Shown piece by piece: positions 15,559 through 23,061 of a stretch of 35,515 nucleotides of DNA. Source of the DNA: Clostridiales bacterium. GTDB taxonomy: Bacteria; Bacillota; Clostridia; Oscillospirales; Oscillospiraceae. The stretch spans positions 1 through 35,515 of the forward strand of contig JAJUHS010000007.1 of NCBI GenBank assembly GCA_029267755.1, given 5' to 3'. Both the position numbers and the translations under genes were made by a program. The notes below the pieces were generated by a model. It saw only the letters and a program-made list of their open reading frames with translations, ran no database searches and had not been told where the DNA came from. Position 1 is the first letter of the stretch. Each line of letters begins with the position of its first letter.

Positions 15559-16983
15559 TTATGTCCGATTTACGCATTCAGGTTGTTTTCTTTTATAAAT
15601 ATAACCAGCGAAACAAATCACTATGGTCAGCGCTATCCCAAGAAATAGGGGATCGAATGGCAGCACCTTCAGTATCCCGAATACCAAAACGCATATAGGT
15701 CCGGCTACTATCGAAGCGATTACAAAACGACTGTCTACAAGCCCCGGCAGCCATATCGCGCAGACAAGCGGCGCAAACACTACCGTGCCTCGAAGTCCCA
15801 TGGACATAAAGGCGAAGTTGAGAATTGTGTCTCCAAGCTTGCCCGTGCTGAACACGCAGGCAATCGCAAGAACCAGGACGATGCAGACTCTCGAAAAAAC
15901 AAGCTTTTTTTGCGGTTGATCAAATTTATGAGTTACTTTTCCGAGAATATCCTCGCCTATCAAGGTACTGATGCCCAGCGCCAGGCCGGCTCCGGTCCCA
16001 ACGACCGCGATAAAAAGCGTTCCCAGCACAACGCCGCCGAGTATGGGTGGCATATACATAAGCACAAACTGAGTAAGGGCCTGCTTGGCGGCTATCCCAG
16101 GGAAGTGTGTCCTCATATACAGCCCGACAAGGATGCCTCCTATGCCTATGGGCGGAATGAGAAAGGCGCTTGCCAAGGCTCCTTTTACAGAGGCGCTGTC
16201 GGATTTGCCCGACATTACCGCCTGAGCGTAGGTCTGTGTTGTCAGCACCCCGAACACAAGGGACAGCCCCGCTCCGAGATCCACGCCTATGCCCCTCGCG
16301 AATACGCTGAAATAATCGACCGCCTTGGCGCCTTGAGATGCCTGCAGCGCCTTTACCTGATCTGCCAGCGGCGTTACCCCGCCGCACAGAACCAGCACTA
16401 TTATTCCGGCTCCTATCATCGATACATAGAGCAGCGCCAGCTTAACAATCCCCACCAATCCGGCCGCCTTAACGCCGCCGAAGATAACATAGAGAGCCAT
16501 GACCGCCGCCGATACGGCGAGCGCGGCTACAATCCCCATTTTGGGAAATACAACCGCCAGCACCGCCGTAGCCGAAAGCATCTGTGATATAATGTTTATA
16601 AACGTTCCTATGGCGGACAATGTAGTGGCGAGCAGTCCGGAGGTTTTGCCGTATTCCCTTTCCACCAATCCGATTATTGTGCTGCAGCCCGAACGGCGAA
16701 GAGGCTTTGCAAAACCCAGAGCCAGAATCAGGCAGGCAATTCCTCCGCCCAGCGTAAACCACCACGCGGACATGCCATAGCTGTAAGCAAGCTGAGCCGT
16801 GCCTACGGTAGAGGATCCCCCCACAAGCGTTCCCATAATCGCTCCGGCTATTATTGCGCTGCCCGCGTTTTTTCCGCTGCCGGAAAAGTCCGAGGCGTTT
16901 TTTACAGACCTGCCCGAACGAATGCTCAGTATCGCAATTAAAAGAACTGTGAGTACAAGACCCACTATGTGCATTGAGGTCAT
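15559..16983 (-). CDS. Sodium:solute symporter (SSS) family permease
   Basis: The 474-residue, very hydrophobic protein has about 13 membrane segments and the SSS signature region GTLVGGSSTVGTAQLAYSYG followed by SAWWFTLGGGI (about 50-80). SSS carriers import an organic solute with sodium ions using the LeuT fold. The ATG at 16983 overlaps the stop of the CoA-transferase B gene (ATGA), so its translation is coupled to a catabolic enzyme. A GTG three codons upstream is possible. By position it would import the aromatic substrate of this pathway or a related organic acid. No characterised phloroglucinol or pyrogallol carrier is known to me in this family, so the substrate is open. Confidence 0.88.
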   Translation of the reverse strand: MTSMHIVGLVLTVLLIAILSIRSGRSVKNASDFSGSGKNAGSAIIAGAIMGTLVGGSSTVGTAQLAYSYGMSAWWFTLGGGIACLILALGFAKPLRRSGCSTIIGLVEREYGKTSGLLATTLSAIGTFINIISQMLSATAVLAVVFPKMGIVAALAVSAAVMALYVIFGGVKAAGLVGIVKLALLYVSMIGAGIIVLVLCGGVTPLADQVKALQASQGAKAVDYFSVFARGIGVDLGAGLSLVFGVLTTQTYAQAVMSGKSDSASVKGALASAFLIPPIGIGGILVGLYMRTHFPGIAAKQALTQFVLMYMPPILGGVVLGTLFIAVVGTGAGLALGISTLIGEDILGKVTHKFDQPQKKLVFSRVCIVLVLAIACVFSTGKLGDTILNFAFMSMGLRGTVVFAPLVCAIWLPGLVDSRFVIASIVAGPICVLVFGILKVLPFDPLFLGIALTIVICFAGYIYKRKQPECVNRT

Positions 16984-17633
16984 ACCATACACCCTATCTT
17001 TTGCGGTATTATCAGATCCGCAGCTGTTTTAGACACTACCTCTTCTACCGTCACTCCCGGAGCCAGCTCCTTGAGTACAAGACCCTCAGCAGTGCGCTCA
17101 AGAACGCAAAGCTCGGTTATTATATAGTCAACCTCGTTCACGGCGGTAAGCGGAAGCGTACACCTTTTGAGGATTTTTGGGTTGCCGTGCTTATCGCAGT
17201 GCTCCATCATAATAAGCACCTTTTTAGCGCCGGAAACGAGATCCATCGCTCCGCCCATTCCCGCGACGGTTTTGCCGGGTACGGTCCAGTTTGCGAGGTT
17301 TCCCTCCTGGTCGACCTCGTATGCACCCAGTACAGTAGCTGCAACGTGTCCCCCGCGTATAAGTCCGAAGGACGTAAAGCTGTCAAAGCAGCAGCCTCCG
17401 GTACGCATCATTGACATTCCGCCGGACGCATCAACTACATTTGGGTCGCCCTCTTCCCCCTCTTTAGGGGCGCCTGTCAATCCGATAACGCCGTTTTCGG
17501 ATTCTATCCAGATGTCAACACCCTCGGGCAGATAGTTCATGCACATGGTGGGCATTCCTATGCCGAGATTTACAAGGTCGCCGTCCTCAAAGAATCTGGC
17601 CGTCCTGTATGCTATCAGTTCTCTTTTCTCCAT
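16980..17633 (-). CDS. 3-oxoacid (acetoacetate) CoA-transferase, subunit B
   Basis: Family I CoA-transferases move CoA between acids through a glutamyl-CoA intermediate on the B subunit. The catalytic glutamate is E46 in IESENGVIG. Other family blocks are LGIGMPT (23-29), DASGGMSMMRTGGCCFD, and GKTVAGMGGAMDLV (about 133-146). The 217-residue length is normal. It is 15 bases downstream of subunit A and overlaps the symporter start by four bases. In this island it would convert free acetoacetate to acetoacetyl-CoA with acetyl-CoA or butyryl-CoA as donor, feeding the thiolase. Butyrate-acetoacetate CoA-transferase is the closest general description; donor preference cannot be read from sequence. 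Confidence 0.9.
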   Translation of the reverse strand: MEKRELIAYRTARFFEDGDLVNLGIGMPTMCMNYLPEGVDIWIESENGVIGLTGAPKEGEEGDPNVVDASGGMSMMRTGGCCFDSFTSFGLIRGGHVAATVLGAYEVDQEGNLANWTVPGKTVAGMGGAMDLVSGAKKVLIMMEHCDKHGNPKILKRCTLPLTAVNEVDYIITELCVLERTAEGLVLKELAPGVTVEEVVSKTAADLIIPQKIGCMV

Positions 17634-17648
17634 TTTGCTTCCGCCCCC

Positions 17649-18302
17649 TTATATCTGTACGATCATGTCAACCAGGCAGCCGGGAGTATGAATGACATCC
17701 GGATCCAGCTCGCCGACCTCAACGATCTGTTCCGCCTCCACAATTACAAGGTCGGCGGCAGTCGCGAAAATCTGATTGAAGTTTCTTGCCGTCCTGCGGT
17801 ATACAAGATTTCCCATCTTATCCGCCTTCCATGCGTGAATAAGCGCGACGTCTCCATGAAGGGGCTTTTCAAGCAGATACTTTTTGCCGTCGACCTCTAT
17901 TACCGGCTTGCCTTCGGCGATCGGAGTCCCAAGGCCTGTCGGGGTAAGAATTCCGCCTATTCCGGCGCCGCCGGCGCGGACGCGCTCGCAGAGCGTTCCC
18001 TGCGGGACAAAGGTTACATTTATCTCGCCGGCGACTACCTTTTCAACCGTCTCGGTATTGTTGCCTATATGGGAGCAGGTGATGTGCTTGATGCGGTTTT
18101 CATGGACAAGCATGCCTATTCCGCGTCCTTTTATGCTGGTATTGTTCGATATCACGCTTAAATCCGTGTATCCCTTTTCTATAATTCCTTTGATAAGCGT
18201 CTCAGGCACTCCGCAATTGACGAATCCGGGGATAAGAACCGTAAGGCCGTCTCGGAGTTTCCCCATCGCTTCGTCAAGGGAGACTACTTTATTTTTTGGC
18301 AA
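17649..18302 (-). CDS. 3-oxoacid (acetoacetate) CoA-transferase, subunit A
   Basis: This is the partner chain of the family I CoA-transferase. It shows the N-terminal KVVSLDEAMGKLRDG, the glycine-containing CoA-binding block IPGFVNCGVPETLI (about 24-37), the ERVRAGGAGIGGILTPTGLGT segment (given in part), and DVALIHAWKADKMGNLVYR. The 217-residue length equals that of subunit B. The start is TTG with AAGGAAG seven bases upstream, and the resulting N-terminus matches the family, so an ATG further in is unlikely. The 87-base gap to the upstream BKACE gene holds only a small GC-rich palindrome (CCGGATATCCGG). Confidence 0.9.
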   Translation of the reverse strand: MPKNKVVSLDEAMGKLRDGLTVLIPGFVNCGVPETLIKGIIEKGYTDLSVISNNTSIKGRGIGMLVHENRIKHITCSHIGNNTETVEKVVAGEINVTFVPQGTLCERVRAGGAGIGGILTPTGLGTPIAEGKPVIEVDGKKYLLEKPLHGDVALIHAWKADKMGNLVYRRTARNFNQIFATAADLVIVEAEQIVEVGELDPDVIHTPGCLVDMIVQI

Positions 18303-18389
18303 GTTAAATCTTCCTTTCTTATGCTTGAGCGCCCCGGATATCCGGTGGATACCCGGAGCGTATTAAAAGCGGTTGCCTCTGATTGAATA

Positions 18390-19319
18390 TTAAGCCTTAA
18401 AGGTTACCTCGCCGGTAACCTCGTCGCGGAGGCAGTGGCGGGTGATGCCGAGGATCTCTCTGGCGTCGTCGGCTGTCGCGATTTCGCGGCCGGCTATCTT
18501 GCAAAGCGCAACGGCGCGCTCAACCAGCATCAGGTTGGTCGCTATGACCTTTGTTCCGTCAGGGTTTACACTGTAAAGGATGTTGTCCTCAAGGCCGACG
18601 CGCAGCCCGTCGCAGCCGAGAGCAAGCCCCGCCAGCATCATGGGCATATGCGCCCTGCCGCCGATTCCGGACACGGACCATGTAGCGCCCTTTGGAAGCT
18701 TTCCGGCCAGGAAAGCCAGGTTCTCGGTCGTGGCGGGCATGGAGCCTCCAACGCCCATTATAAACTGGATGTGGGGGGGCTGGGGAATGTTCCACTTGTT
18801 GACATAGTACATCACGCTGTCGATATGGCCCGTGTCGAATACTTCAAACTCGGGCTTAATGTCATGCTTGATGACTTCCTGGCTCAGCAGGTTCAGGAAC
18901 CTCGGGCTGTTTTCGAAGATATAGCTGTTTGCCCAGTTGAGGGTATTCGGATCGAACGAGCACATTTCGGGCTTCAATGCCCCCAGATGCTGCAGGCGCT
19001 TATGATCCTCGTACTCGCCGCCCGAGGTCGTCAGGTTGATAATGATGTCTACTCCTGCTTCCTTGCAGGCCTTTCGGGTCATTTCGACCGCCTCGGTAAA
19101 CTTTTGTAGGCTCATGGATTTATAGCCTATCTGCATTACGCCGTCAACCATCTTATCCTCGCGGACGTGGATGTGTGCGATTGAAGCACCGGCCTTCGCG
19201 CAGGCAACGATCTGCTCGGAAAGCTCTTCGGCCGTGTATGGCACCGTTGGTGCCTGTTCCTTTTTCGTTCCGGCGCCGCAAAGGCACACCTGAATCATAA
19301 CTTTATTTGTCTTAGCCAT
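18390..19319 (-). CDS. BKACE/DUF849 beta-keto acid cleavage enzyme, candidate triacetate acetoacetate-lyase
   Basis: BKACE enzymes condense a beta-keto acid with acetyl-CoA and release acetoacetate plus a new acyl-CoA, using a metal ion. The metal-binding histidines are H49 and H51 in AHIHVRED. The family blocks INLTTSGG, FEVFDTGHIDS, and GCDGLRVGLEDN (glutamate ligand) follow. The 309-residue length is normal. The best-known member, 3-keto-5-aminohexanoate cleavage enzyme, acts in lysine fermentation, but none of the other lysine genes (aminomutases, dehydrogenase, ammonia-lyase) is present. Next to the ring-opening and dehydrogenase genes the expected substrate is triacetate (3,5-dioxohexanoate), giving acetoacetate and acetoacetyl-CoA. 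This is an inference from context and from the described clostridial phloroglucinol pathway. Confidence 0.82.
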   Translation of the reverse strand: MAKTNKVMIQVCLCGAGTKKEQAPTVPYTAEELSEQIVACAKAGASIAHIHVREDKMVDGVMQIGYKSMSLQKFTEAVEMTRKACKEAGVDIIINLTTSGGEYEDHKRLQHLGALKPEMCSFDPNTLNWANSYIFENSPRFLNLLSQEVIKHDIKPEFEVFDTGHIDSVMYYVNKWNIPQPPHIQFIMGVGGSMPATTENLAFLAGKLPKGATWSVSGIGGRAHMPMMLAGLALGCDGLRVGLEDNILYSVNPDGTKVIATNLMLVERAVALCKIAGREIATADDAREILGITRHCLRDEVTGEVTFKA

Positions 19320-19352
19320 ATATTTCTTCCTTTCAAACTATATGTTTGAGGC

Positions 19353-20315
19353 TTAAACTGGATCGTCCATGAACTTTTTTGCGAGCTTAAACACCTCAAA
19401 CAGCTGCTTATCGCGCTTTGCCAGAAGGGCCTGCTTGTTCACACCGGTGTAGTCATAGAAGCCCTTTCCGGACTTCAGGCCCAGTTCTCCCTTTTCTATA
19501 TGCTCGGCAAGAGTTTTCGGCATATCGACCTCGGGAGGCATGGTATAGCTCTTATTCTTGTAATTGTTGGCGGTCATGTCGAGTCCGCCGAAGTCCGCTC
19601 GCTTGCAGAGGCCTAGCACCACGGCGCGGGGAATAAAGCTCGCCTTTACGGCTTTGTCGATATCCTCCGGCGTGCAATAGTCGTTGTCGAGCAGGTAAAA
19701 CAGTTCCTGATTAAGGCACATCTGCATGCGGTTCGCTATATATCCGCGGATAAACTTTTTCATCGGCACGGGGGTTTTGCCGCACTTTTCAAGCAGAGCT
19801 ACGGTTATATCGCAGTATTCCTGCGGAGCCTTCTCACTTTTTACGACCTCCACCAGCGGAATGAGCTGGGGTGGCGCATACCAGTGGGCTATAACCGTCT
19901 GGGGCAGACGGCGTTCCGGCACAAGCTCGAATATGTTCAGTCCCGATGTGTTTGAGGCGATGATGCAGTCCTGTCCAATAAAGGAATCAAGCTGCTCGAA
20001 AAGCGCCTTTTTGGCATCGCGATTTTCGACTATGGTTTCCATTATGAAATCCGCGTCTTTGACGGCTTCCTCAACGGTGAGCTTAAAGCTTACCCTTGAA
20101 AACACCTTGTCTATATCGGCGGCAGGCAGAAGATCCTCCTCCGAGAAGGTTACAATGCTCTTGTAAAGAGTTTCCTTGGCCTTCTCGCGAGTTTCCTCGC
20201 TTCGTGTCCACATTGTCACCTCATATCCGCCCATAGCGAATATCTGCGCGATGCCTGGGCCCATGGTTCCGGCCCCGAGCACCGCAATTTTCTTGATGTC
20301 CGAAAGTGCTTTCAT
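19353..20315 (-). CDS. 3-hydroxyacyl-CoA dehydrogenase family enzyme, candidate 3-hydroxy-5-oxohexanoate dehydrogenase
   Basis: The 320-residue protein has the NAD(P)-binding motif GAGTMG (14-19). The catalytic apparatus of 3-hydroxyacyl-CoA dehydrogenases is kept: S121 in SNTSGL, H144, E156 twelve residues later, and N195 in IANRMQ. The loop after the histidine, normally HFFNP, is HWYAPPQLIPLVE here, which suggests a different substrate. The ATG at 20315 follows the ring hydrolase stop by two bases. The predicted role is oxidation of (S)-3-hydroxy-5-oxohexanoate, a free acid, to triacetate. Ordinary beta-oxidation or butyrate synthesis is the alternative, but the tight coupling to the cyclase gene argues against it. 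An upstream extension to 20378 is open but has no start signal. Confidence 0.82.
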   Translation of the reverse strand: MKALSDIKKIAVLGAGTMGPGIAQIFAMGGYEVTMWTRSEETREKAKETLYKSIVTFSEEDLLPAADIDKVFSRVSFKLTVEEAVKDADFIMETIVENRDAKKALFEQLDSFIGQDCIIASNTSGLNIFELVPERRLPQTVIAHWYAPPQLIPLVEVVKSEKAPQEYCDITVALLEKCGKTPVPMKKFIRGYIANRMQMCLNQELFYLLDNDYCTPEDIDKAVKASFIPRAVVLGLCKRADFGGLDMTANNYKNKSYTMPPEVDMPKTLAEHIEKGELGLKSGKGFYDYTGVNKQALLAKRDKQLFEVFKLAKKFMDDPV

Positions 20316-20317
20316 AA

Positions 20318-21220
20318 TCAGAACGAACCCTCTTCCCAGGCGACAAGTCTTACGAATCCGCCATCCGCCGCCTCGCATCGGAAGGGGAACGCGGCTATTA
20401 TCATTCTCCTGCCGGTGCAGTCGTCAATATCTCCGCCCGCGTTTTCAACAGTTATTACGCCGTGCTGCATGAACAGGCGGTGGCATGGCTCATAGTCCGG
20501 ATACTCGAGAGCCGCGTTTTTGCCCGTTGCGAGAGTGTAAGCGGTGTCGAGCCAGGGCATCTGCTCTTTAAGAGGCATATGCCACAGCGGCCCGTCGGTT
20601 GCACCCCATGTTCCGGATATGCCCTTTATTTTTTTCTCGTGGATGAGCCATTTCGCAACCTCGGGACCCATACCCGGATAATAATTGAAATACTTGTCGT
20701 TATTTTTTCTCCAATAATGCTGGAAGCCTGTGTTTACGACCACCCAGTCGCCCTCTCTGATCTCAAGGCCGTCCTTTGCCGCGGCCTTTTCGAAGTCGGC
20801 GGGCTTGAGTTCTACCCAGATGTCGCCGAATTTTGCGGGGTCGCCGCCGGCGGCGTTCCACTTTGCCTCAAACTCGACTGCGAGATGGCGCATATCCAGT
20901 ATAACACCGGTACCGATGCAATATTCGAGCGGTATTTCGCTGAGCGTGTAGCCGTTGCGCTCCCTATCCACCTCTTCCTCATGCAGAACATGGTTCGGAG
21001 CGTCCATATGGGTGCCGGCGTGCAGTGTGCCGGTGTAGGTGCAGGTACGCTTATGGAAGCGCCCTAGATACTGCCCGCGCGGGAAAACCAGATCCTGACG
21101 GGGACCCGGGAAGGGCCACAGCGGGGTGTCAATGCCCCAGGGATGGGACAGGTCATAAATTTTGGTCATGGTTTTTCTGTCAAGATAGAGCTTGCTTTTG
21201 TCAAGAGGCATATATGCCAT
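20318..21220 (-). CDS. Cyclase-family metal hydrolase, candidate dihydrophloroglucinol cyclohydrolase
   Basis: The protein belongs to the kynurenine-formamidase-like cyclase family. The metal motif HxGTHxDxPxH is complete: H67, H71, D73 and H77 in HAGTHMDAPNH. The 300-residue length is longer than bacterial kynurenine formamidases (about 210), with insertions rich in Trp and Tyr. A strong AGGAGG lies eight bases before the ATG, and the gene is first on its transcript, divergent from the MerR regulator. In the known phloroglucinol route a member of this family hydrolyses dihydrophloroglucinol to (S)-3-hydroxy-5-oxohexanoate, and the next two genes encode the enzymes for that product. A kynurenine or cyclic-amide substrate would not fit the neighbours. 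Confidence 0.82.
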   Translation of the reverse strand: MAYMPLDKSKLYLDRKTMTKIYDLSHPWGIDTPLWPFPGPRQDLVFPRGQYLGRFHKRTCTYTGTLHAGTHMDAPNHVLHEEEVDRERNGYTLSEIPLEYCIGTGVILDMRHLAVEFEAKWNAAGGDPAKFGDIWVELKPADFEKAAAKDGLEIREGDWVVVNTGFQHYWRKNNDKYFNYYPGMGPEVAKWLIHEKKIKGISGTWGATDGPLWHMPLKEQMPWLDTAYTLATGKNAALEYPDYEPCHRLFMQHGVITVENAGGDIDDCTGRRMIIAAFPFRCEAADGGFVRLVAWEEGSF

Positions 21221-21246
21221 AGTAGTTTCCTCCTAAAATTTGTTTT

Positions 21247-21296
21247 GTTGACTTTATATTCATACAGTTGAATTGTTGAAAGAAATTGGATATAAT
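21247..21296 (+). promoter_or_regulatory. merR promoter with three GTTGA(A/C) repeats
   Basis: For the plus-strand gene, TTGAAT (21268-21273), 17 bp and TATAAT (21291-21296) form a good promoter. The same 103-base divergent gap carries GTTGAC at 21247-21252 and GTTGAA at 21267-21272 and 21275-21280. These repeats cover the area where a minus-strand promoter for the ring hydrolase would lie, so they are candidate regulator binding sites. Confidence 0.55.
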
Positions 21297-21323
21297 CAAA
21301 AAGAGTGTTAAAAGAGGTGAAGA

Positions 21324-22133
21324 ATGGTGCAGTACAAGATAGGCGACGTGGCTCGTATTCTCGGAATATCGCGGGATCTTCTGCGCTATTACGAGAAAAA
21401 GGGCGTGGTACGTCCGCATAAGGATATTAACAACGACTACCGCTATTATGATACCTGGGACATCAACTTTCTTCTCGACTGCGTCTGGTATAAAAATTTC
21501 GGATTCAGCATAGAACAGACGGCCCATATGGTAACCAACTGTCCGTACGACGATCTGCTTCAGGATCTTGACGCCAAAAAGGACGAGCTTCTCGCTGCCG
21601 TCAAGCATCAGCAGCTCCTGATGCGGCGCATTTCGGAGCATCGTGACAGCGTCAGCAGGATCGCGGACTATATCGGAAAGTGTGATATCCGCGAATGTCC
21701 CGAAATTGTCTGTTACTTAAACCGCTATAATTTTATATATGACAACCGTCCCGAGCTGCAGGCTCTCAGCCAGAGCTGGTTGAATTACATGCCCTTTACC
21801 CAGCGCTATTTTGAAATAAACCAGGAGGACCTTCTGGGGGAAAGCGATAATTACGCCTGGGGCTTCTCGCTTGATATGGAGTATGTACGCGAGCTCAACG
21901 TTCCCGAAAAACCCCCCGTCGTCCATCTGCCGCCCTGCCGCAGCATACACTCGGCGTTCAAAAGCTTCGGAAAAAACGGCTTTACTCCCCGGCACATAGA
22001 CTACATAGTGGATTATGCCGAAAAAAACAATCTGCAAATCTGCGGAAACGCCCGGGGTAACCTCGTATGCAGCGTCCTCGAGGACGGCGTGGTAACCGGG
22101 TATTTCGAGGTCTGGCTGCCGATAAAAGACTAG
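21324..22133 (+). CDS. MerR-family regulator with GyrI-like effector domain
   Basis: The N-terminal 70 residues are a MerR winged helix (YKIGDVARILGISRDLLRYYEKKGVV, in part, then DYRYYDTWDINFLLDC). A dimerising coiled coil follows (about 75-115, QDLDAKKDELLAAVKHQQLL), and the C-terminal 150 residues look like a GyrI/BmrR-type small-molecule-binding domain ending in GYFEVWLPIKD. No metal-binding cysteine pair is present in the usual place, so it probably senses an organic ligand. GAGGTG lies five bases before the ATG. It is the only plus-strand gene inside the pathway cluster and is divergent from the ring hydrolase, which is its most likely target. A strong terminator follows. Confidence 0.85.
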   Translation: MVQYKIGDVARILGISRDLLRYYEKKGVVRPHKDINNDYRYYDTWDINFLLDCVWYKNFGFSIEQTAHMVTNCPYDDLLQDLDAKKDELLAAVKHQQLLMRRISEHRDSVSRIADYIGKCDIRECPEIVCYLNRYNFIYDNRPELQALSQSWLNYMPFTQRYFEINQEDLLGESDNYAWGFSLDMEYVRELNVPEKPPVVHLPPCRSIHSAFKSFGKNGFTPRHIDYIVDYAEKNNLQICGNARGNLVCSVLEDGVVTGYFEVWLPIKD

Positions 22134-22143
22134 TGTCTTCCGT

Positions 22144-22184
22144 ATCCCCGCTCCTTTTAGGAGCGGGGATATTTTATTTTTTAT
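22144..22184 (+). terminator. Intrinsic terminator of the merR gene
   Basis: ATCCCCGCTCC (22144-22154) and GGAGCGGGGAT (22160-22170) form a perfect 11-bp stem followed by ATTTTATTTTTTAT. It lies between the convergent merR and short-chain reductase genes. The minus strand lacks a good T tract, so it mainly serves the plus strand. Confidence 0.88.
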
Positions 22185-22185
22185 C

Positions 22186-22986
22186 TCAGCCTATCGCGGT
22201 AAGCCCGCCGTCGGGATAAAGAATATTGCCCGTCATAAAATCGGAAGCGGGGGCGGCAAGGAATATAGCGGTACCAACTATGTCCTCAGGTTTGCCCATC
22301 TTGCGCATCGGGTTTCCGGCTCCCTGCTGCTTAAGGTATGTTTCGACGTCGACTCCTGCCTCCGCGGCGCGCTTTTCAAAAACGGGAACCATCATAGGCG
22401 TTGCGGTGATGTTAGGTCCTATGGCGTTTACGGTAACGCCGAAGGGACCGAACTCCGAAGCGAGCTGCTTTGTCAGCATATCGACTGCGCCCTTTGTCGC
22501 ACAGTATCCGGCGTTACCCGGACCCTTAGTTGCGATCTTGCCGCGAACAGAGGACAGGTTGATGATTTTGCCATAGCCGTTCTCCTTGAAATGGCGTCCG
22601 AAGTGCTTCGCTGTGATCATAAAGCTGGTTATATTGGCGTCGAGCATCTGGCGGAAGGTTTCTATGTCAAAATCAAGCGCATCCTGCTTTTTGTTGAAGC
22701 CCTGGGCGTTGACCAGAATGTCGATTCTGCCTCCGAGCTTATTTTTAGCATCCTCCAGCATGGCTTCCACCTGCGCCTCGTTTGTTGCGTCTGCCACGCT
22801 GTAAAATACATCTATACCCGTTTCGGTCTTAATCTCTTCCTTGGCTTTTTTAAGGGAATCCTCTTTGCGGCTGGATATCAGAACCTTCGCGCCCGCTTCC
22901 GCAAGGCCCTGGGCAATTGCCTGCCCAAGTCCGCCGGCTCCGCCTACAACGACCGCGCATTTGCCGTTAAGATCAAAAAGTTTCAT
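22186..22986 (-). CDS. Short-chain dehydrogenase/reductase, candidate phloroglucinol reductase
   Basis: This is a classical SDR of 266 residues. It has the nucleotide-binding motif GGAGGLG (15-21), NAQG (93-96), N118, the catalytic serine S145/S146, and Y161-x3-K165 in GYCATKGA. The absence of an acid at the end of beta-strand 2 and the ISSRKED basic residue there suggest NADPH. It is the last gene of the transcript starting with the first molybdenum enzyme, 75 bases after the thiolase. In the known anaerobic route an NADPH-dependent SDR reduces phloroglucinol to dihydrophloroglucinol, which is the substrate of the cyclase-family hydrolase encoded 1 kb away. An acetoacetyl-CoA reductase is the main alternative. 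Confidence 0.8.
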   Translation of the reverse strand: MKLFDLNGKCAVVVGGAGGLGQAIAQGLAEAGAKVLISSRKEDSLKKAKEEIKTETGIDVFYSVADATNEAQVEAMLEDAKNKLGGRIDILVNAQGFNKKQDALDFDIETFRQMLDANITSFMITAKHFGRHFKENGYGKIINLSSVRGKIATKGPGNAGYCATKGAVDMLTKQLASEFGPFGVTVNAIGPNITATPMMVPVFEKRAAEAGVDVETYLKQQGAGNPMRKMGKPEDIVGTAIFLAAPASDFMTGNILYPDGGLTAIG

Positions 22987-23061
22987 TATTGCAGCTTCCT
23001 TCCTATATTTTTAAATAGTAACTGTTTAAGCTTGTGGGGCCCTGCCGGAAATCTCCTGCTG

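Noticed and set aside
20318-21220. Kynurenine formamidase
   Set aside because: The metal motif is shared by the whole family, but the protein is about 90 residues longer and no tryptophan-breakdown genes are near.
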